Counted from the first letter of the stretch, positions 50,733 to 60,761 are shown. The stretch is DNA of 64,000 bases from an uncultured Alphaproteobacteria bacterium (GCA_937142855.1 CAKZQZ010000053.1:21835-85834); one strand, 5' to 3'. The notes: generated by a model not told the origin, from the letters alone. A program made the numbers and translations.

Positions 50733-51842
50733 TTAATTAGTGATTGTAATTTTTTGATTATTAAGATTATTTGGTATTTTAGTAATTATAATTTGATCTT
50801 TTTCTGATAAATCACCATCAATAATAACATACCCAGAACCTTTATGTTTCAAACTTATTTTTCTTTCTTTGGCAATACCATTTTCTACAACGTAGACTTT
50901 ATTCCCATATAATGCTGTTTCTGGAAGTCTAAATACGTTTACAAATTCATTTAATGGATAAATAACTCTTACAAAAGTTCCAAGGGGGATAATGTTTTTT
51001 TGATAATCTATCTTACCAAAAATTTTACCACCTCCCTCTTCTTCTATGATTTTACCTCCAGTTCGTAAAATTTTTCCTTTGATTGTTTTAAGAGAAGTGT
51101 CACTTGCTTCCCAAATAACTTCAATATTTTTTCCTATTAAATTTTGAGCATTTGAATAAACTTTAGAAGGAACAGCAAATTCGACCTCTAGATCATCAAC
51201 TGAAAATATCTTAGCAACCCTATCGTTATTCGAAAGAAATTGGCCCTCATTAATTTTAATATCATATAAAATTCCATTAAATTTAGATCTCAATACAGTG
51301 TAAGAAAAATCTTCTTCTGCCTTCTCTAATAAAATTTTTGATCTCATATAATCTGATTGATTTTTTGATAAAAGAATTAATTCATTATCATACTCATTTT
51401 GAGAAATAACTTTTCTAGACAGCATTGATTTAAATCTTTTCACTTGTCTCTGCCGTATACCTAGTTGTGTTAATAACTCTTTTGTTTCAGATTTAAGTTT
51501 TTCTATTTCCAATAAATATCGCTTCTGATCTAACTTTGCCAAAACTTGACCAGTTTTTACATATGATCCATTCTGAAAAGCCTGAGAAATATAGTTTATT
51601 CTCCCTGGAATTCCAAAACGCAGATCTCCCTGTCTAGTAGATATTATTTTTCCAAATGCATCTGATTTTGGAACATAACTTTTTCTTTGCGTATTGATTA
51701 CTTTTACATAAAAAGTCTTTTCCTGAACTTCAACTTGTTTAGCTTCAGGTTTTGTAGACACTAAATATTTGTAAATAAAGAGACTTGATCCCAAAACTAT
51801 AAAAAACATTAAAGTCTTAAAACTAAAAATTTTTGATAACAT
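50733..51842 (-). CDS. RND efflux periplasmic adaptor (HlyD/MFP family)
   Basis: This is the periplasmic adaptor of the tripartite efflux pump. An N-terminal signal-anchor (about residues 9-26) is followed by the lipoyl half (GRINYISQAFQNGSYVKTGQ, VLAKLDQKRY), a helical hairpin near residues 100-165, the second lipoyl half (SKFNGILYDIKINEGQFL) and beta-barrel and membrane-proximal domains. The length is 369 residues. No lipobox is seen, so it is anchored by the helix. It is transcribed just before the pump gene. Confidence 0.92.
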   Translation of the reverse strand: MLSKIFSFKTLMFFIVLGSSLFIYKYLVSTKPEAKQVEVQEKTFYVKVINTQRKSYVPKSDAFGKIISTRQGDLRFGIPGRINYISQAFQNGSYVKTGQVLAKLDQKRYLLEIEKLKSETKELLTQLGIRQRQVKRFKSMLSRKVISQNEYDNELILLSKNQSDYMRSKILLEKAEEDFSYTVLRSKFNGILYDIKINEGQFLSNNDRVAKIFSVDDLEVEFAVPSKVYSNAQNLIGKNIEVIWEASDTSLKTIKGKILRTGGKIIEEEGGGKIFGKIDYQKNIIPLGTFVRVIYPLNEFVNVFRLPETALYGNKVYVVENGIAKERKISLKHKGSGYVIIDGDLSEKDQIIITKIPNNLNNQKITITN

Positions 51843-51913
51843 ATAAAATCCTTAAAAACTCTTTTAATTCTTAGTAATTTATCTAGGTTTTTGATTAAAG
51901 TAGAGAGTTTTAA

Positions 51914-52333
51914 TTAGTATAAACCAAGTTTAATCAGTTCAGAACGAATTTGTTCTGGAAATTCTTCATCTTCATTATTATTCACATTTAAGTCTTGGGG
52001 TATATCATCTTCAAGATAATATCTCCATCCTTGAAACGGTTTCATTTTTGTTGGAATAACTTTAATTAAATTTTTATCTAACTCTATCTCGCAACCCTTA
52101 CTTCCATCCTCACGAACAACTTGTTTAATATCTGTGATTTTTTGCCTAACCAAAACATATCTTTTGATTATCCAAAAAATAGATCCTGACTTAATTAGTT
52201 CTGAACTTTTTTTAGGCATATTCCTAGTTGAATGAATTATTTTACCATAAGTTTCATGGATCATACTTTGTCTTATTCTGAGTCTATCGACTGTTTCAAT
52301 TCCAACTGCTATTTTTTTTAAATGATAATACAA
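51914..52333 (-). CDS. DUF1489 family protein
   Basis: This 139-residue protein fits the alphaproteobacterial DUF1489 family: YHLKKIAVGIETVDRL, RNMPKKSSELIKSGSIFWII, RQKITDIKQV and the strong MKPFQGWRYYLEDDIPQDL block, ending IRSELIKLGLY. Function is unknown; no membrane segment is seen. It lies 12 bases after mgtE on the same strand. ATG 52333 is the only start near the family's N-terminus. Confidence 0.87.
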   Translation of the reverse strand: MYYHLKKIAVGIETVDRLRIRQSMIHETYGKIIHSTRNMPKKSSELIKSGSIFWIIKRYVLVRQKITDIKQVVREDGSKGCEIELDKNLIKVIPTKMKPFQGWRYYLEDDIPQDLNVNNNEDEEFPEQIRSELIKLGLY

Positions 52334-52345
52334 ACCTTTACCTTT

Positions 52346-53761
52346 TTATAAAATCACTAACGCTGACAAACCTAAAAATGTAAAAAAACCAATCACATCT
52401 GTTGCTGTTGTTAGGAAAACAGAACTAGATATTGCTGGATCAATATTCATTTTTTCTAAAGTTAATGGAATTAGTGTGCCTAAAAGGCCAGCAAATAAAA
52501 GATTAGCTATCATTGCTAACCCCATTATTAGTGCAATTTGCTCATCACCAAACCACACATATGCTAATATCATTGAAAGTATAGCAAATAATAGACCATT
52601 AAGTAATCCTAACCAAGTTTCTTTTAATACGAACTTTTGTAAATTAGTATAGTTAAGTTGCCTAGTAGCCAAAGCTCTAACAGCAACAGTTACTGTTTGA
52701 GTTCCTGCGTTACCTCCCATTGATGCAACTATGGGCATTAAAACTGCCAAAGCTACTAATTTTTCTATTTCTTCCTGAAACAAACCTATCACTGTAGACG
52801 CTAAGATTGCGGTAAACATATTTAAGATCAACCAAGAAAAACGACCTTTAGCAGTATCAAAAAATGATGCTGTTATCGAGAGGTTACTTACACCTGTTAA
52901 TCCTTGGAGGTCTTCTTCTGCTTCTTCGTTAATAACGTCAACAATGTCATCTACAATAATAACCCCTAACAAACGTCCAACTTTATCAGTTACTGGCATA
53001 TTAACTAAACCATATTGTTGAAATAAAAGAGAGACTTCTTCTTGATCAGTATCGACGTTTACACTTCTAGGGCTAGTTTCCATTAAATGGCTTAACCTAA
53101 CAGGTCTTTTCGCTGACAATAAGCGAGACAAAGAAATCACCCCTAACAATCTATGAGCAGGGTCGACAATATAAACAGAATAGAAGTTTTCTTCATTTTC
53201 TTGAGATTGATTACGCATATGATCTATTGTCTGGCCGACTGTCCAATTCCCTGGAAAAGCAAGAAATTCTCTTTGCATTAACCTTCCTGCAGAAGATTCA
53301 GGAAAAGATAGTGCCTCTTCTACTAGAATTCTATCAGCCTTTGGAAGTTGTTTTATAATAACGTTTCTATCAGCTTCTTCTAATTCCTGAAGAATTTCGA
53401 CAGCATCATCTGAATGTAATTCAGGTATAGCTTTTGCTAGAGCTTTAGGGCCAATAAAATCAATAACTTTTTCTTGTATATTAAGATCTAGATAGACCAA
53501 TACTTCTGGATCTAGTGATTTTCCAAGAAGACTTAGAAAATCACTAATTTGTTCATCAGAAAGTCTTTCCAACATATCAGCCTGATCAGCCGGATGAAGT
53601 GGTTCTATAAGTTTTTTTAGACTCTGCGAATTTTTTTTATTTATGGCGTTTAATATAGTATTTTCAACAGCCGGAGTAAGGCCATAGAGACTTTTGAAGT
53701 TAGAATCATCTGTATTAGTAATATCTTCGTTCAAGTTTATTTTTTCTTTACTATGATCCAT
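52346..53761 (-). CDS. mgtE: Magnesium transporter MgtE
   Basis: MgtE is a magnesium-gated channel. The N-terminal superhelical domain (IEPLHPADQADMLERLSDEQ) leads to two CBS domains that sense cytoplasmic Mg2+ (LMQREFLAFPGNWTVGQTID and LMETSPRSVNVDTDQEEVS). Five C-terminal membrane helices follow, including the pore segment VASMGGNAGTQTVTVAVRAL and the PAISSSVFLTTATDVIGFF block. The length of 471 residues is standard. No Mg-sensing leader is visible in the 58-base gap after it. Confidence 0.95.
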   Translation of the reverse strand: MDHSKEKINLNEDITNTDDSNFKSLYGLTPAVENTILNAINKKNSQSLKKLIEPLHPADQADMLERLSDEQISDFLSLLGKSLDPEVLVYLDLNIQEKVIDFIGPKALAKAIPELHSDDAVEILQELEEADRNVIIKQLPKADRILVEEALSFPESSAGRLMQREFLAFPGNWTVGQTIDHMRNQSQENEENFYSVYIVDPAHRLLGVISLSRLLSAKRPVRLSHLMETSPRSVNVDTDQEEVSLLFQQYGLVNMPVTDKVGRLLGVIIVDDIVDVINEEAEEDLQGLTGVSNLSITASFFDTAKGRFSWLILNMFTAILASTVIGLFQEEIEKLVALAVLMPIVASMGGNAGTQTVTVAVRALATRQLNYTNLQKFVLKETWLGLLNGLLFAILSMILAYVWFGDEQIALIMGLAMIANLLFAGLLGTLIPLTLEKMNIDPAISSSVFLTTATDVIGFFTFLGLSALVIL

Positions 53762-53819
53762 AACAACCTAATTAATAAAAATTATGCCATATAAATTTTC
53801 CTAAAATTTATGTTTTATT

Positions 53820-54203
53820 TTATTTTTCAGAATCTACTTCATCAAATACTTCTCTTATAAGCCTAAGAGACTCAAGACCTGCTGGTGCACCACAATAAAT
53901 TGTTATTTGTAAAACTGCATCACGAATTTGTAATCTAGTTAAACCATTATTTAAAGCACCTCTAACATGCAATTTAAATTCATGAGATCTATTTAATGCA
54001 GCAATCATTCCTAAATTTATAAGTGACCTATCTCTATCTGATAAGTTTTCCTTATTCCAAACTTCACCCCATGCATACTCTGTCACTAATTTTTGCATAT
54101 CGGCACCTAATTCATCGGCTGAAGCTAGCGCCTTATCTACATACGTATCACCTAAAACTTTTCGCCTTTTTGCTATACCTTTTTTAAACATTTCACTTTC
54201 CAT
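53820..54203 (-). CDS. Carboxymuconolactone decarboxylase family protein
   Basis: The fold is that of PcaC/AhpD-type small helical proteins. The core WGEVWNKENLSDRDRSLINL, ALNRSHEFKLHVRGALNNG and ITIYCGAPAGLESL is close to 4-carboxymuconolactone decarboxylase. The single cysteine (YCGAP) rules out an AhpD-type CxxC redox site. The length is 127 residues. No other protocatechuate pathway genes are near, so the true substrate is open. It is cotranscribed with the TSUP transporter (11-base gap). Confidence 0.82.
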   Translation of the reverse strand: MESEMFKKGIAKRRKVLGDTYVDKALASADELGADMQKLVTEYAWGEVWNKENLSDRDRSLINLGMIAALNRSHEFKLHVRGALNNGLTRLQIRDAVLQITIYCGAPAGLESLRLIREVFDEVDSEK

Positions 54204-54214
54204 ATCAATACTCC

Positions 54215-55015
54215 TTATAATAATTGTTTACTAATTAAGTTAACACCACAACAAAATAGCGCAAAATGACTTATATGATAAAACATTTTGTCTGAAAGTG
54301 TTCTATTCAAAAACTTACCTAGAAAAATACCAATTGGTAATATTGGCAAAACCAGCAAGCTCAACAAAATACTTGTAGGACTAAAAACGCCTAAGTCAAA
54401 GAAAAAAGGGAGTTTAGCAAGGTTTATTATCAAAAAATAAAAACTCATAGTGCCTACAAATAATTGCCTCTCAAGTCCCATAGGTAAGAGATAAATTTGA
54501 GCAGGGATACCTCCAGTTAATGCAACAAAACTTGAAAAACCAGAAAAACCACACCAACCCATTGCTCTTAAAAATGAGGATTTAATATATGTTTTTGTTT
54601 TGTTAGCGATTACATTCTTCCAAATTAAATTTTTAAAGTATCTAATTGAAGTTATTAAGGCCAACAAACCTATAAGAATTAGAATATAATTATCATCTAG
54701 ATACCCAAAACATAGCCAACCCAAAATTTGGCCTGTTAATCCTCCTAAAACCATAACTTTTAAAATTTTAATCACAGGAAACTTTCTCCAAGTATACGCT
54801 ACGAATAAATCTGTTATTAAATATAGAGGTAATAAAACAGCAATTGCTAATTTTGGGGGAAAAACAAAAACCATGACCGGTAAGCCAAGTGATCCTAATG
54901 CACCTCCAAACCCAGATTTTGAAATTGCAACCAAAATCACTGCTAATATAGTTACAAAAATTAAGATTTCTGGTCGGTTGATTTGCTCTAAACCATTCAG
55001 CGCCTGCTCTAACAA
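54215..55015 (-). CDS. TSUP (TauE/SafE) family membrane permease
   Basis: This family exports or imports small anions such as sulfite, sulfoacetate or organic acids. Seven to eight hydrophobic segments are present, with the repeated family pattern AISKSGFGGALGSLGLPVMV in the first half and FSSFVALTGGIPAQIYLLP in the second. The length is 266 residues. The start is TTG 55015, preceded by AAGGA nine bases upstream. Pairing with a carboxymuconolactone decarboxylase-like protein hints at an organic acid, but this is uncertain. Confidence 0.85.
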   Translation of the reverse strand: MLEQALNGLEQINRPEILIFVTILAVILVAISKSGFGGALGSLGLPVMVFVFPPKLAIAVLLPLYLITDLFVAYTWRKFPVIKILKVMVLGGLTGQILGWLCFGYLDDNYILILIGLLALITSIRYFKNLIWKNVIANKTKTYIKSSFLRAMGWCGFSGFSSFVALTGGIPAQIYLLPMGLERQLFVGTMSFYFLIINLAKLPFFFDLGVFSPTSILLSLLVLPILPIGIFLGKFLNRTLSDKMFYHISHFALFCCGVNLISKQLL

Positions 55016-55101
55016 ATAATAAAGTCCTTAAAAAAATAAAAAAATTTAGTTATTATATTAAAATAATTCATAAATCTGATTTTTATGTTTATAAGGTAAG
55101 A

Positions 55102-56007
55102 ATGACTGTTAGACCAATATTAAATCAAACTAAATCATCTCAAGTTTTAGAAGGAGCAGGCGTAAGATTAGATAGAGCTTTTGGCTTTGGAGGCACAAAA
55201 GAGTTCGATCCTTTCTTATTACTTGATGATTTTAGAAATGACAATCCAGTTGATTTTCAAATGGGGTTTCCATGGCACCCCCATAGAGGAATTGAGACTA
55301 TAACATATATATTAAAAGGCTCAGTTGAACATAAAGATAGTTTAGGAAATTCTGGTGAACTGAGTGATGGTGACGTGCAATGGATGACAGCAGGGTCAGG
55401 TATATTGCATCAAGAAATGCCAAAAGGAAATGATAAAGGTCAAATGCATGGCTTTCAATTGTGGGCAAACCTTCCATCTAATCTGAAAATGACGAGCCCT
55501 AATTATCAAGACATAAAAGGCACAGATACAAAAGTTATAAATGAAAATGATGGGACAATTATCAAGATAGTTATAGGAAATTATAAGGGTTACAAGGGAC
55601 TTATAAATGGAATTGCCTCAAATCCACAATATTTTGATATATATGTACCACCAAATATGAATAAAACTTTTCCTATCCCAACCTATGATAATTGTTTTGC
55701 TTATATTTTTGAAGGAGAAGCTAAATTTGATTATTCTTCAAAGCCGGTTGGAGTTAAAGTTGAAAAATCTTATCAGAACCAAGATTATACAATCAGAGAT
55801 ATGAGTGGAAATAAAACATTAATTACCTTTGACACTGGTAATGAAATAAAACTTTTGTCAGGTCATAACGGAGTTCGTTTTCTTCTAGTGTCTGGCAATC
55901 CAATAAAGGAACCTGTTGCCTGGCATGGTCCAATAGTAATGAACACACATGAAGAAATAAAATTAGCCATGACAGAATTAAATAATGGTACATTTATAAA
56001 AGAATAG
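55102..56007 (+). CDS. Pirin family protein
   Basis: Pirins are bicupin iron proteins; some are quercetin dioxygenases and others regulate enzymes. The N-terminal cupin has DPFLLLDDFRND and PWHPHRGIETITYILKGSVEHKD, with the metal-binding histidines in HPHRGIE, then QWMTAGSGILHQE and MHGFQLWANLP. The C-terminal cupin is visible up to VAWHGPIVMNTHEEI. The length is 301 residues. AAGGTAAG precedes the ATG. It may share a transcript with the next gene (13-base gap). Confidence 0.93.
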   Translation: MTVRPILNQTKSSQVLEGAGVRLDRAFGFGGTKEFDPFLLLDDFRNDNPVDFQMGFPWHPHRGIETITYILKGSVEHKDSLGNSGELSDGDVQWMTAGSGILHQEMPKGNDKGQMHGFQLWANLPSNLKMTSPNYQDIKGTDTKVINENDGTIIKIVIGNYKGYKGLINGIASNPQYFDIYVPPNMNKTFPIPTYDNCFAYIFEGEAKFDYSSKPVGVKVEKSYQNQDYTIRDMSGNKTLITFDTGNEIKLLSGHNGVRFLLVSGNPIKEPVAWHGPIVMNTHEEIKLAMTELNNGTFIKE

Positions 56008-56020
56008 TGGAGATTAAAAA

Positions 56021-56941
56021 ATGAAAATTGCAGTAATTGGTGCTGGTGCAATGGGATCTATATATGCATCTTTCCTTGCTAAGAATAATAATGAGGTAAT
56101 GGCAATTGATCTTTGGGAAGATCATTTGGATGCAATTAAAACAAATGGGTTAAGAGTCTCTGGTTTTAGTGGTGACAATATAGTAAAAAATATAAAGGCA
56201 TCAAATAAAATTGAAGATGCAAAGGGTTGCGATTTATTTATTATTGCTACCAAAGCTGCAGGTGTTGGCTCTGTTGCTTCTAAATTGAGTAATATTATAT
56301 CAGAAAACTCTCTTATTCTAACAATTCAAAATGGTCTTGGTGCAGGTGAAAGAATTGCCTCTTACATGCCAACTAAAAATATACTTTTAGGAGTTGCACA
56401 AGGTTTTGGTGCTTCAATGATTGCTCCAGGGCATGCCCATCATAATAATATGAGCATGATAAGAATTGGAGAAATGAATGGAGGGATTACACCTAGATTA
56501 GAAAAACTGGTGAAGATATGGTGTGACGCAGGCTTCAATGCAAAGGCTTTTGAAGATATTGAACAATTAATTTGGGAAAAATTTATATGTAATGTTGCCT
56601 GGAGTGGATCATGCTCAATTTTCAGAAAAACTTTAGGCGAAGTAATGAGTAATGAACATATGTACAATATTGCCAAGGGATGTGCGTTAGAAGCAAAGAA
56701 AATGGGGGATATTAAAAAGGTCAATTTTACTTTTGATGACACAGTTAGTTATATTACTGAGTTTGGAAAAAAGCTTTTAAACTCAAAACCATCAATGCTT
56801 CAAGATGTAGAGGCTAAAAGATTATCTGAAATTGATGCCATTAATGGTATGGTAGTTACTTTAGGTATAGAGAATAATATTGAAACACCATTCAATGCAG
56901 CTGTTAGTTCAATAATAAAGGCTCAAGAGGCCGATTATTAA
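56021..56941 (+). CDS. 2-dehydropantoate 2-reductase (ketopantoate reductase) family
   Basis: This family reduces 2-dehydropantoate to pantoate with NADPH in coenzyme A synthesis. The Rossmann loop is VIGAGAMGSIYASFLAKNN, followed by the LFIIATKAAGV strand, LTIQNGLGAGERIA (substrate Asn) and the C-terminal helical domain with the catalytic Lys region EQLIWEKFICNVAWSG. The length is 306 residues. Several paralogues of this family act on other 2-oxo acids, so the symbol panE is not assigned. Confidence 0.85.
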   Translation: MKIAVIGAGAMGSIYASFLAKNNNEVMAIDLWEDHLDAIKTNGLRVSGFSGDNIVKNIKASNKIEDAKGCDLFIIATKAAGVGSVASKLSNIISENSLILTIQNGLGAGERIASYMPTKNILLGVAQGFGASMIAPGHAHHNNMSMIRIGEMNGGITPRLEKLVKIWCDAGFNAKAFEDIEQLIWEKFICNVAWSGSCSIFRKTLGEVMSNEHMYNIAKGCALEAKKMGDIKKVNFTFDDTVSYITEFGKKLLNSKPSMLQDVEAKRLSEIDAINGMVVTLGIENNIETPFNAAVSSIIKAQEADY

Positions 56942-57101
56942 ATTCGAATTAAATTTTTCCATCTTGATATAAAATTTTTTTTTAATATAATTAACTGTTT
57001 ATTATAATCATGATACCTTAAGCCATGTTTTTTAATAAATAGATATAAGATAACTAAATGAACTTTTTTTATTAAAAAGTACTTAAGATAAGGAAAAAAA
57101 A

Positions 57102-57308
57102 ATGGCCACAGGAACAGTTAAATGGTTCAATCCTACAAAAGGTTACGGCTTTATTGAACCAGAAGGTGGAGATAAAGACGTTTTTGTACATATTAGCGCT
57201 GTACAAGCAGCTGGCATGAAGACTCTTGAACCTGATCAGAAAGTTGAATACGAACTTGAAGATGGAAAAGACGGTAAAGTTTCAGCAGGAAATTTAAAAG
57301 CTATCTAA
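57102..57308 (+). CDS. Cold-shock domain protein (CspA family)
   Basis: This is a single OB-fold nucleic-acid chaperone of 68 residues. RNA-binding motifs RNP1 (KGYGFIEPE) and RNP2 (VFVHISAV) are intact. AAGGAAAAAAAA lies upstream of the ATG. An inverted repeat (ACTTTTT/AAAAAGT, around 57062-57080) in the leader could form a small hairpin. The gene stands alone before trpR. Confidence 0.95.
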   Translation: MATGTVKWFNPTKGYGFIEPEGGDKDVFVHISAVQAAGMKTLEPDQKVEYELEDGKDGKVSAGNLKAI

Positions 57309-57357
57309 AAGAAAAATACAAATTGCCTAAGTAAAATTTTTGAACTCAAATTTACAT

Positions 57358-57369
57358 TGTACTAGTACA
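57358..57369. promoter_or_regulatory. CTAG-centred palindrome at the trpR start (likely TrpR operator)
   Basis: TGTACTAGTACA is a perfect 12-base palindrome built on CTAG, the core of the known E. coli TrpR operator half-site (ACTAGT). It ends on the first base of the trpR ATG, so a bound repressor would block transcription or initiation of trpR-trpE-trpG. No Shine-Dalgarno is seen, which fits a leaderless or near-leaderless transcript. Confidence 0.6.
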
Positions 57370-57656
57370 TGAAAACTAATATATTTTTAAAACTTCTTAC
57401 AAAAACCAATGATCCACTAAAAATGACATTATTGCTCAAAGCTCTTTTTACTTCTAAAGAGCTTAAAGAATTAGATAACCGTTTAAAGATTTTTCAAATG
57501 CTTCTTCAAGGTAAAAAACAAAGACAGATATCTCAAGACTTAGGAGTTGGAATTGCGACTGTCACAAGAGGTGCACAAGCATTTGAGAATGAAAAATTAT
57601 TCAAAATTAAATCTGATATAATTGACATATTGAAAAGTGATAAAAAACATGACTAA
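57369..57656 (+). CDS. trpR: TrpR family tryptophan repressor
   Basis: This 95-residue helical protein matches TrpR/YerC: FLKLLTKTNDPLKMTLLLKAL, ELDNRLKIFQMLLQGKKQRQ and the helix-turn-helix ISQDLGVGIATVTRGAQAF, which is almost the TrpR reading head. The E. coli N-terminal arm is absent. The neighbouring anthranilate synthase genes and the palindrome at its start support control by tryptophan. It overlaps trpE by 8 bases. Confidence 0.88.
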   Translation: MKTNIFLKLLTKTNDPLKMTLLLKALFTSKELKELDNRLKIFQMLLQGKKQRQISQDLGVGIATVTRGAQAFENEKLFKIKSDIIDILKSDKKHD

Positions 57657-59046
57657 TAACTTAAATATACCTCCAAAAATTTCAATTGAAGGTAAGCCTA
57701 AATATATAAATATTGGAGATGAACACAATTTTTTTGAGTTATTTAGAAAAATTGAAAGAAATTTTGTTAACTGCTTTCTATTTGAGTCCTTGGGAGAAGA
57801 AAGTAATATCTCTCGCTATCACATTTTAGGATTTGATCCAAAGTATATATTACATTCTGAAAATAATAATCAATTAGTATTAGAGAATACTAAAAACGGA
57901 GACATATATAAATATGATTGTGAAAACCCTTATTTAAAATTGAGGGATGTTGTACCTCAAAATATAATTTCTAGGAAATATGCCGGTGGATTAGTTGGGT
58001 TTATAAGTTATGACAGTATAAATTATTTTGAAAACTCCTTAAACATTAAAAAAAACAAAAATTTTGAAAGCTTTAAATTTGGAGTTTATCTTGATGGATT
58101 AATTTACGACCAAATGACTGGAGAAATTTTTTACTATTATTATGAAGATAACAGAATTCAAGAAATTACAAAAATTCTAAATCATTCATATTCATTTAAT
58201 AAAGGAGTAAAAACAAAATTTATTAAGGATTCCATCAGTAAAGATGAGCATAGAAAAACTGTCCTAAAAATAAAAGAAGATATAAAAAAAGGATTGATTT
58301 TTCAATGTGAAGTTGGGTTTAAAAGTCATTATGAAATAAATGGTGACTTAACTGAAATTTATTTAAAATTAAGGTCACTAAACCCCTCACCACATATGTA
58401 TTTTATGAAATTTGATGACCAGGTAATAATTGGAGCCTCTCCAGAGCTGCTTTTCAGACTTAGAAATGGCGAAATGGAAACTTTTCCCCTGGCTGGAACA
58501 ACTAAAAGAGGCAAAAATAAATCTGAGGACCTTAAATTAGCAAGAGAATTACTCAATGATCATAAGGAAATAGCAGAGCATAATATGTTAGTGGATTTAC
58601 ATAGAAATGATTTGGGAAAAGTTTCCAAATTTGGAACGGTAAAAGTAAGAAATTTAATGGACATAAAAAAATATTCACATGTTCAACATATTTCCTCAGA
58701 AATTGTTGGGATAATTGATGAGAAAGAAGATATGTTTTCAGCTTTAGCATCTAACTTTCCAGCTGGAACTCTTTCAGGGGCTCCAAAAATTGAAGCTATG
58801 AAAATTATTAACGAAATTGAAGACGAAGGTAGAGGTCCTTATGGTGGAGCTATTGGGCAATTTAGTTTTAATGGAGATTGTACATTTGCAATACCAATTA
58901 GGTCAATTTTTATCAAAGGAAATAAAGCATATGCGCAAACTTGTGGAGGAAACGTATACGACTCAGATCCAGAAAAGGAATACTTAGAAATTGAAAGAAA
59001 GTTAGCCGCTATGAAAACAGTGTTAAACTCATTTGAAGAAAAATAA
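57649..59046 (+). CDS. trpE: Anthranilate synthase component I
   Basis: TrpE makes anthranilate from chorismate with ammonia supplied by TrpG. The N-terminal region holds FLFESLGE, matching the tryptophan-binding LLES-type motif, which favours TrpE over PabB. The catalytic domain has [43 protein letters not shown] and [13 protein letters not shown]. The length is 465 residues. ATG 57649 overlaps the trpR stop; a GTG at 57637 is an alternative. The rest of the trp pathway is not in the window. Confidence 0.92.
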   Translation: MTNNLNIPPKISIEGKPKYINIGDEHNFFELFRKIERNFVNCFLFESLGEESNISRYHILGFDPKYILHSENNNQLVLENTKNGDIYKYDCENPYLKLRDVVPQNIISRKYAGGLVGFISYDSINYFENSLNIKKNKNFESFKFGVYLDGLIYDQMTGEIFYYYYEDNRIQEITKILNHSYSFNKGVKTKFIKDSISKDEHRKTVLKIKEDIKKGLIFQCEVGFKSHYEINGDLTEIYLKLRSLNPSPHMYFMKFDDQVIIGASPELLFRLRNGEMETFPLAGTTKRGKNKSEDLKLARELLNDHKEIAEHNMLVDLHRNDLGKVSKFGTVKVRNLMDIKKYSHVQHISSEIVGIIDEKEDMFSALASNFPAGTLSGAPKIEAMKIINEIEDEGRGPYGGAIGQFSFNGDCTFAIPIRSIFIKGNKAYAQTCGGNVYDSDPEKEYLEIERKLAAMKTVLNSFEEK

Positions 59047-59050
59047 GAAT

Positions 59051-59701
59051 ATGAAAATATTAATCATTGATAATTATGATTCCTTTACTTTTAATTTATA
59101 CCAGTATTGTGGTGAAATCCTCAATAAACTCTTTATATCTGATCAATTTAACATAATTGTTAAGAGAAATGATGAATTGACATTAGAAAATATCAATATG
59201 ATTAATCCAGATAAAATAATTATATCCCCGGGACCTGGATCACCAGAAAATAAAAAATATTTTGGTGTTTGTAACGATATCATTTTAAAGATAGGGCCTC
59301 GGATACCTATTCTTGGTATTTGTTTAGGTATGCAGGGTATTTGCCACTCATTTGGTGGAAAAATAATTCAAGCTAATGAGCCAATGCATGGTAAAACCTC
59401 TTTTTTACTCCACGACCAAAAGGGAATTCATAATAAAATTCCACAAAACATTGAAATTATGAGATATCATTCATTGATAATTGATAAGAAGTCCCTTCCA
59501 AAGTGCTTTATTATTAATGGAATTTCTCAAGAATTTGATAATGTCAATTATGTACTAGATACAAAAAAGATTCCTTTAGAAAGTGATATCATGGCTATAT
59601 CTCATAATAAATATCCTATTTATGGAATCCAATACCATCCGGAATCATTTGCTAGTGAGGGAGGCAAAGAAATATTAGGAAATTTCCTATTAAATTTATG
59701 A
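59051..59701 (+). CDS. trpG: Anthranilate synthase component II (glutamine amidotransferase)
   Basis: This is the glutaminase subunit feeding ammonia to TrpE. It starts ILIIDNYDSFTFNLYQY, has the oxyanion turn SPGPGSPEN, the nucleophile LGICLGMQGI and the His/Glu pair IQYHPESFAS. The length is 216 residues. ATG 59051 lies 4 bases after the trpE stop. A role with PabB for folate as well is possible, since many bacteria share this subunit. Confidence 0.92.
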   Translation: MKILIIDNYDSFTFNLYQYCGEILNKLFISDQFNIIVKRNDELTLENINMINPDKIIISPGPGSPENKKYFGVCNDIILKIGPRIPILGICLGMQGICHSFGGKIIQANEPMHGKTSFLLHDQKGIHNKIPQNIEIMRYHSLIIDKKSLPKCFIINGISQEFDNVNYVLDTKKIPLESDIMAISHNKYPIYGIQYHPESFASEGGKEILGNFLLNL

Positions 59702-59711
59702 GAGGAATGCT

Positions 59712-60686
59712 ATGAAATCTAAAATGATTAAAATTTATGAACAGGGTCCTGTTAACGTATTAAAGATAGAAGAAAGTGAAGTAAACGCATTAAGCCAAGA
59801 TGAAGTTTTAATTGAACACTCCTATGTAGGTTTAAATTTTATTGATATCAATCAAAGAAATGGAACTTACCCATTAAAAACTTTACCATCTATAATGGGT
59901 ATGGAGGGATCTGGAATAATTGTAGAAACAGGGCCAAACGTTACTAAATTTAAAGTTGGTGATAAAGTTACACATTGCATGAATTTAGGTTCTTATTCTC
60001 AATTCATGAAATTAAATCAAAATAGAGTGATTAAGCTCAACCAAGAAGTAGATCTTAAAATAGCTGCTGCATCAACATTACAGGGTCTTACAGCACAATA
60101 TCTAGTTAATGAATCATTCAAATTAGAACAGCATCATACCGCTCTCATCCATGCTGCAGCAGGTGGTGTTGGACAAATTCTATGTCAGTGGGCAAAAAAT
60201 ATAGGAGCCAAAGTTATTGGAACTATTAGCACTAAGGAAAAAGAAGACATAGCAAAGCAAAATGGCTGCGATTATACTATTAATTATCTTAAAGAAGATT
60301 TTGTAAAAAAAACCTTAGAGTTCACAAGTAATAATGGAGTAGATGTAATATATGACTCCGTTGGGAAAGACACATTTCTAAAAGGTATAAGTTGCCTTGC
60401 TCCTAAAGGAAGAATAGTTAGTTTTGGAGTATCGTCAGGTCCTATTGAACCAATTAACATAAATAAGCTGAGATCATTTTCAGGATCGGTTGTAACAGGT
60501 GGATTAAACACCCACATCAAGGATAGTGATGTAATGCAAAAAAATGCAGATATATTTTTTAAAATGATTACAAATAAAGATATTAAAATTAATATAGACA
60601 AGATTTATTTTATTGACGATATCCAAGAAGCACAATCAATGCTTGAAAAAAGACTTTCCAAAGGTTCGATTGTTCTAAAATTTTAA
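59712..60686 (+). CDS. NADPH:quinone oxidoreductase (QOR) family
   Basis: This is a zinc-free medium-chain reductase of the QOR type. EVLIEHSYVGLNFIDINQRN and TLPSIMGMEGSGIIVETG lie in the GroES-like half. The NADPH loop is IHAAAGGVGQILCQWAKNIG, and VIYDSVGKDTF is in the second half. The length is 324 residues. It begins 10 bases after trpG but is functionally unrelated; its substrate is unknown. Confidence 0.87.
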   Translation: MKSKMIKIYEQGPVNVLKIEESEVNALSQDEVLIEHSYVGLNFIDINQRNGTYPLKTLPSIMGMEGSGIIVETGPNVTKFKVGDKVTHCMNLGSYSQFMKLNQNRVIKLNQEVDLKIAAASTLQGLTAQYLVNESFKLEQHHTALIHAAAGGVGQILCQWAKNIGAKVIGTISTKEKEDIAKQNGCDYTINYLKEDFVKKTLEFTSNNGVDVIYDSVGKDTFLKGISCLAPKGRIVSFGVSSGPIEPININKLRSFSGSVVTGGLNTHIKDSDVMQKNADIFFKMITNKDIKINIDKIYFIDDIQEAQSMLEKRLSKGSIVLKF

Positions 60687-60761
60687 TAAAAATAGTTAAA
60701 CTTATTTTAAATAAATTGTTATAGAATATTTTAAAAATAATAAATTTTTCGGAGAAATTTA

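Noticed and set aside
59051..59701. TrpE/TrpG as PabB/PabA (folate branch)
   Set aside because: The FLFESLGE tryptophan-binding motif and the neighbouring trpR with its operator favour anthranilate synthase; a shared amidotransferase role cannot be excluded.
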